Shown: positions 60,846 to 64,000 of the stretch, in pieces
Numbering within the stretch: position 1 is the stretch's first letter
Layout: every line of letters begins with the position of its first letter
Source: Thalassospira marina
GTDB taxonomy: Bacteria > Pseudomonadota > Alphaproteobacteria > Rhodospirillales > Thalassospiraceae
Length of the DNA: 64,000 nt
Assembly (NCBI RefSeq): GCF_002844375.1
Contig: NZ_CP024200.1
Location: forward strand, 788,001-852,000
Reading direction: 5' to 3'
Notes under the pieces: generated by a model
Databases searched by the model: none
The model's input: only the letters and a program-made list of their open reading frames with translations
What the model was told of the DNA's origin: nothing
Translations under genes and position numbers: made by a program

Positions 60846-62144
60846 ATGACATCCATGCGGAACATTTTCATTATTGCGGTGATCCTGGCGCTGCTGGTTG
60901 CCATACCGCCCTTTCTGGGTCTTGGCTGGCAGAATGCGCTGGTCAATGTCCTGATTGCCAGCCTGTTTGCCCTTGCCTTCAATTTGCTGATCGGCCAGGC
61001 CGGTTTACTGTCATTTGGTCATGCGGCCTATTTCGGGGTTGGTGCCTTTGCCACCCTGCATCTGATGCTGGCCATTGAAGACGGGCTGGTTTTTCCAACC
61101 CCGCTTCTGCCCCTTGCCGGGGCACTGGCCGGGCTGGTTGTAGGGCTGATTGCCGGTTATTTTTCCACCATGCGATCGGGCGTTTATTTTGCCCTGGTCA
61201 CATTGGCAATTGCCGAGCTGTTTCATTCGCTGGCACCGCATCTGGAAGGCATTTTTGGCGGCGAAGCCGGTGTTTCATCCATGCGCATGCCCTGGACCGG
61301 TTTTACCTTTGGTTCCATCCTGGAAGTTTATTATCTGACGCTGGCCTGGGTTGTTGTGTGCGGGCTGGGCCTGTGGGCCTATACCCGCACACCTTTTGGC
61401 CGCCTGACCCTGGCATTGCGCGACAATGAACAGCGCGTGCGTTTCCTGGGCTATAACGCCCATTCGGCCAAGGTTATTGTCTTTGCCGTATCGGCGATGG
61501 TTTCTGGCGTGGCCGGGGCATTGCAGGCAATTTCCTACGAAACAACAAACTATTCCCTGTTTGCCAGCGGCGTTTCCGCACAGGTTGTTTTGCAAACCTT
61601 TGTCGGTGGTTCTACCGTGTTTTTTGGCCCCGTCATTGGCGCAACGATTTTCACGCTGTTTTCATTTCTGGTGTCCGATCTGACGCGGTCCTGGGTTTTT
61701 TATCAGGGGCTGATTTTTGTTCTGATCATGCTTTATGCCCCCACCGGCATTGGCGGGGTTGTTTACCATCATCTGCGTCATCGTCACCAGATCGACTGGT
61801 CAAAAATGGCGGCACCTTACGGGGTTGCAATTTTTGGTGGGCTTCTGATTGCCGCAGGCACGGTATTTTTAACCGAAACGGTCGGTATTCTGTTCGGGCA
61901 GGAATATGCAATGGCCCGGCAAACCGCCGATATGGGGTTTCCGGCGTTTGAACTGTTTGGTGTTGCCTGGCAACCCGCAGGTATTTTGACATGGCTGTTG
62001 CCTGCCATCGCCCTTGCCGGTGGGTGTTTCATCCTGACCCGTGCGCGCCGCCAGATCGACCACCTTTGGGCGCAGGCCGGTAAAAACGGTGATGAAACAG
62101 CCAATAGCGCAACCGACGCCACCATTGCCGGGGGTGCAAAATGA
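60846..62144 (+). CDS. Branched-chain amino acid-type ABC permease (LivM-like)
   Basis: 432-aa permease, longer than many LivM because of a C-terminal extension beyond the last standard helix (two further hydrophobic segments, near 61810-61880 and 61980-62035, and a charged tail). Core motifs are LLIGQAGLLSFGHAAYFGVG and FVGGSTVFFGPVIGATIF. It overlaps the LivG-like gene by four bases. Confidence 0.9.
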   Translation: MTSMRNIFIIAVILALLVAIPPFLGLGWQNALVNVLIASLFALAFNLLIGQAGLLSFGHAAYFGVGAFATLHLMLAIEDGLVFPTPLLPLAGALAGLVVGLIAGYFSTMRSGVYFALVTLAIAELFHSLAPHLEGIFGGEAGVSSMRMPWTGFTFGSILEVYYLTLAWVVVCGLGLWAYTRTPFGRLTLALRDNEQRVRFLGYNAHSAKVIVFAVSAMVSGVAGALQAISYETTNYSLFASGVSAQVVLQTFVGGSTVFFGPVIGATIFTLFSFLVSDLTRSWVFYQGLIFVLIMLYAPTGIGGVVYHHLRHRHQIDWSKMAAPYGVAIFGGLLIAAGTVFLTETVGILFGQEYAMARQTADMGFPAFELFGVAWQPAGILTWLLPAIALAGGCFILTRARRQIDHLWAQAGKNGDETANSATDATIAGGAK

Positions 62145-62908
62145 CACAGCAAAATTCGCAGCAATCCGCCCTGAAACTGGCCAATGTCAGCAAGTCATTT
62201 GGCCCGATCAAGGTTTTGCAGGGACTAAACCTTGATATCCGCCCCGGCGAACGCCACGCGGTCATTGGCCCGAATGGCGCGGGTAAATCGACGCTGTTTA
62301 ATCTGATATCGGGTATGTTTGCGCCCACGTCAGGCGATATCAGCCTGGCGGGAAACAGCATTGCCGGGTTGGCACCGCATAAAATCAACCGGGCCGGGCT
62401 GGCACGGTCCTTTCAAATCACGAATATTTTTCACCGGCTAAGCGTTTTTGAAAATCTGCGCATCGGTGTTTTGGCCCGTCACAATGTGCGTTTCGGGCTG
62501 TTTCGATCAGTCGGGCGGATGCGCCGGATAAATGATGAAACCGCCGAAATCCTTGAACGTGTCGGCCTGCAGGCAAGGGCGGATAATCTTGCCGGTGATC
62601 TGACCTATTCCGAACAGCGCGCCCTTGAAATCGGCATGACCCTGTCAACCGGGGCGGATGTGATCCTGCTTGATGAGCCAACCGCAGGCATGTCGCGCGA
62701 GGAAACGGCAAAGGCTGCCGATCTGATCCGCAAGGTGACAGAGGGTAAGACCCTTCTGATGGTTGAACACGACATGAGCGTCGTTTTCAGCCTGTGTGAC
62801 CGGGTTTCGGTGCTGGTTTACGGCAGCATCCTTGCCACCGATACCCCACATGGCATCAGCCAGAACCGTGACGTTCAGGAAGCCTATTTGGGACAGGAGG
62901 AAGCATGA
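62141..62908 (+). CDS. Branched-chain amino acid-type ABC ATP-binding protein (LivG-like)
   Basis: 255-aa ATPase: intact Walker A GPNGAGKST, signature-region LTYSEQRALEIG (LivG often lacks the strict LSGGQ) and Walker B VILLDEPTAGMS. It overlaps both neighbours by four bases. Confidence 0.93.
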   Translation: MTQQNSQQSALKLANVSKSFGPIKVLQGLNLDIRPGERHAVIGPNGAGKSTLFNLISGMFAPTSGDISLAGNSIAGLAPHKINRAGLARSFQITNIFHRLSVFENLRIGVLARHNVRFGLFRSVGRMRRINDETAEILERVGLQARADNLAGDLTYSEQRALEIGMTLSTGADVILLDEPTAGMSREETAKAADLIRKVTEGKTLLMVEHDMSVVFSLCDRVSVLVYGSILATDTPHGISQNRDVQEAYLGQEEA

Positions 62909-63615
62909 GCCTGCTCGAAATTCAGGGGCTTCACGCCCATTATGGCAAAAGCCATATCCTGCATGGCATTGATATGCAGGTCGAAGAAGCCAGCATCGTT
63001 TCGCTACTGGGGCGGAACGGTTCGGGCCGGTCTACCCTGTTAAAGGCAATGATGGGCCTGGTGCCGCCAACGGCAGGCACCATCACCCTTGCCGGGCAGG
63101 CCATTACCGGCAAGCGCCCGTTTGATATTTGCAGGCAGGGCCTGGGTTACGTGCCCGAAGAAAGGCTGGTTTTTCCGAACCTTACGGTGGCGGAAAACCT
63201 GGCAATGGGCGGCCAGAAAGGCGCACCGGGCGCACATAAATGGTCCATCGACGAGATGTATGACTATTTCCCGCGCCTTAAAGAACGCAATGCCATTCGG
63301 GCGGGTTACCTTTCGGGCGGGGAACAGCAAATGCTGACCATTTGCCGCTCGCTGCTTGGCAATCCGCGTGTGCTGCTGATTGATGAACCAACCGAAGGGC
63401 TGGCCCCGAAAATTGTCGATGTGGTGATGGAAGTCATCCTGGATATCGGCCGGCGCGGTGTTGCAGTTGTGCTGGTTGAACAGAAACTGACCATCGCCCT
63501 TAAGGTCGCCCAGAAGGTGATGGTCATGGGCCACGGCGAACTTGTCTATAGCGGCACCCCTGACGAACTTGAAGCATCCCCCGATGTCCGGCGCAACTGG
63601 CTTGAAGTTGCCTAG
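62905..63615 (+). CDS. Branched-chain amino acid-type ABC ATP-binding protein (LivF-like), Walker A Lys replaced by Arg
   Basis: 236-aa ATPase: signature YLSGGEQQMLTI and Walker B VLLIDEPTEGLAP are normal, but the Walker A reads GRNGSGRST: codon 42 (CGG, 63028-63030) gives Arg where Lys normally contacts the ATP phosphates. The partner LivG-like protein has an intact site. I believe a GSGRST sub-lineage exists among LivF homologues, but cannot check it here. The complex may have one degenerate ATP site. Confidence 0.9.
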   Translation: MSLLEIQGLHAHYGKSHILHGIDMQVEEASIVSLLGRNGSGRSTLLKAMMGLVPPTAGTITLAGQAITGKRPFDICRQGLGYVPEERLVFPNLTVAENLAMGGQKGAPGAHKWSIDEMYDYFPRLKERNAIRAGYLSGGEQQMLTICRSLLGNPRVLLIDEPTEGLAPKIVDVVMEVILDIGRRGVAVVLVEQKLTIALKVAQKVMVMGHGELVYSGTPDELEASPDVRRNWLEVA

Positions 63616-63633
63616 GCAGGATGCATTCCCATC

Positions 63634-64000
63634 ATGATTGAACATAAAATGAATATGATCGAACGTTTGAAACCGCGCCCCGGCCTGCGTGTTCTGGTTA
63701 CGGCCGGTGCATCGGGGATCGGGGCAGCAATTGCCCGTGCGTTTCTGGAAACCGACGCATCGGTTTTGATTTGCGATATCGATAAAGACGTCCTTGCCGA
63801 TTTTGCCGCGCAAAACTCCACTGTCTTTACCCTGCCCGCTGATGTGTCCGATGAAACGCAGGTCGATGCCCTGCTTGAACACGCAGCAGCAACGCTGGGC
63901 GGGCTTGATATTCTGGTCAATAATGCCGGTATTTCCGGCCCGACCGGCCCGATTGACGCGCTTTCCATCGATGAAATCCGCAAGACCCTTGATATCGATT
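63634..64000 (+). CDS. Short-chain dehydrogenase/reductase (partial, cut at window end)
   Basis: The frame from ATG 63634 is open to the window edge (about 122 residues). It shows the SDR cofactor motif TAGASGIGAAIARAFLE, the DVS element (LPADVSDETQ) and DILVNNAGISGP. ATGs at 63649 and 63655 are alternative starts; the ribosome-binding site is weak. It follows the transporter genes closely, so it may act on the imported compound. The catalytic Tyr-x3-Lys lies outside the window. Confidence 0.85.
   Translation, partial: MIEHKMNMIERLKPRPGLRVLVTAGASGIGAAIARAFLETDASVLICDIDKDVLADFAAQNSTVFTLPADVSDETQVDALLEHAAATLGGLDILVNNAGISGPTGPIDALSIDEIRKTLDID

Noticed and set aside
1..64000. CRISPR arrays, tRNA/rRNA genes, prophage or insertion sequences
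   Set aside because: I saw no regularly spaced direct repeats, tRNA-like cloverleaf, transposase, integrase or phage genes. A covariance-model or profile scan could still find small RNAs.

Overview
The window looks like one stretch of an alphaproteobacterial chromosome of moderate GC. This is inferred from the Aap-type general amino acid transporter, tetrameric sarcosine oxidase, an AztD-like zinc protein behind a palindromic Zur-type site, and very tight operons with 1-8 base overlaps; a marine Rhodospirillales such as Thalassospira would fit, but that is a guess. I see no rRNA, tRNA, insertion sequence, integrase or CRISPR array. Almost every gene serves uptake or breakdown of nitrogenous compounds, or acquisition of a metal.

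Layout. (1) 1-4908, minus strand: soxBDAG, heterotetrameric sarcosine oxidase, cut at the left edge in soxG. (2) 5457-8587, plus: c-type cytochrome, [2Fe-2S] subunit and Tat-exported molybdopterin subunit of an isoquinoline-oxidoreductase-type hydroxylase, converging on an AraC regulator (8668-9600). (3) 10026-23502: a catabolic island with a peptide/opine-type ABC importer, a three-component flavoprotein oxidase related to opine oxidases and HcnABC, an OccR/NocR-like LysR regulator, a detached substrate-binding protein, an octopine-dehydrogenase-family enzyme and an MmgE/PrpD protein. Four transcription units here share one composite operator/promoter with identical internal spacing. (4) 23744-30704: aapJQMP plus an FAD amine oxidase and a divergent LysR regulator. 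(5) 30859-33406: an HPP/CBS membrane protein and a solitary aztD behind a perfect 24-bp palindrome.

(6) 33837-51910: a complete iron-siderophore locus. Downstream of a Fur-box-like site lie twelve plus-strand genes: three IucA/IucC-type synthetases, a fused decarboxylase-aminotransferase, an MFS exporter, an SbnG-like aldolase/citrate synthase, a FecBCDE-type importer, a FhuF-type reductase and an RraA-family protein. A TonB-dependent receptor faces them. Gene content resembles staphyloferrin B biosynthesis, but sbnA/sbnB (diaminopropionate supply) are missing and a diaminobutyrate aminotransferase domain is fused to the SbnH-like decarboxylase. This predicts a diaminobutyrate- or diaminopropane-based citrate/2-oxoglutarate siderophore.

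(7) 52167-57220: nikABCDE behind a NikR-like perfect inverted repeat, then a GntR/FCD regulator. (8) 58578-64000: a branched-chain-amino-acid-type importer and the start of a short-chain dehydrogenase, cut at the right edge.

The two strongest discovery candidates are the four-copy operator that defines an opine-like regulon (17.7-23.7 kb) and the staphyloferrin-B-like pathway with its fused PLP enzyme (33.8-49.6 kb).
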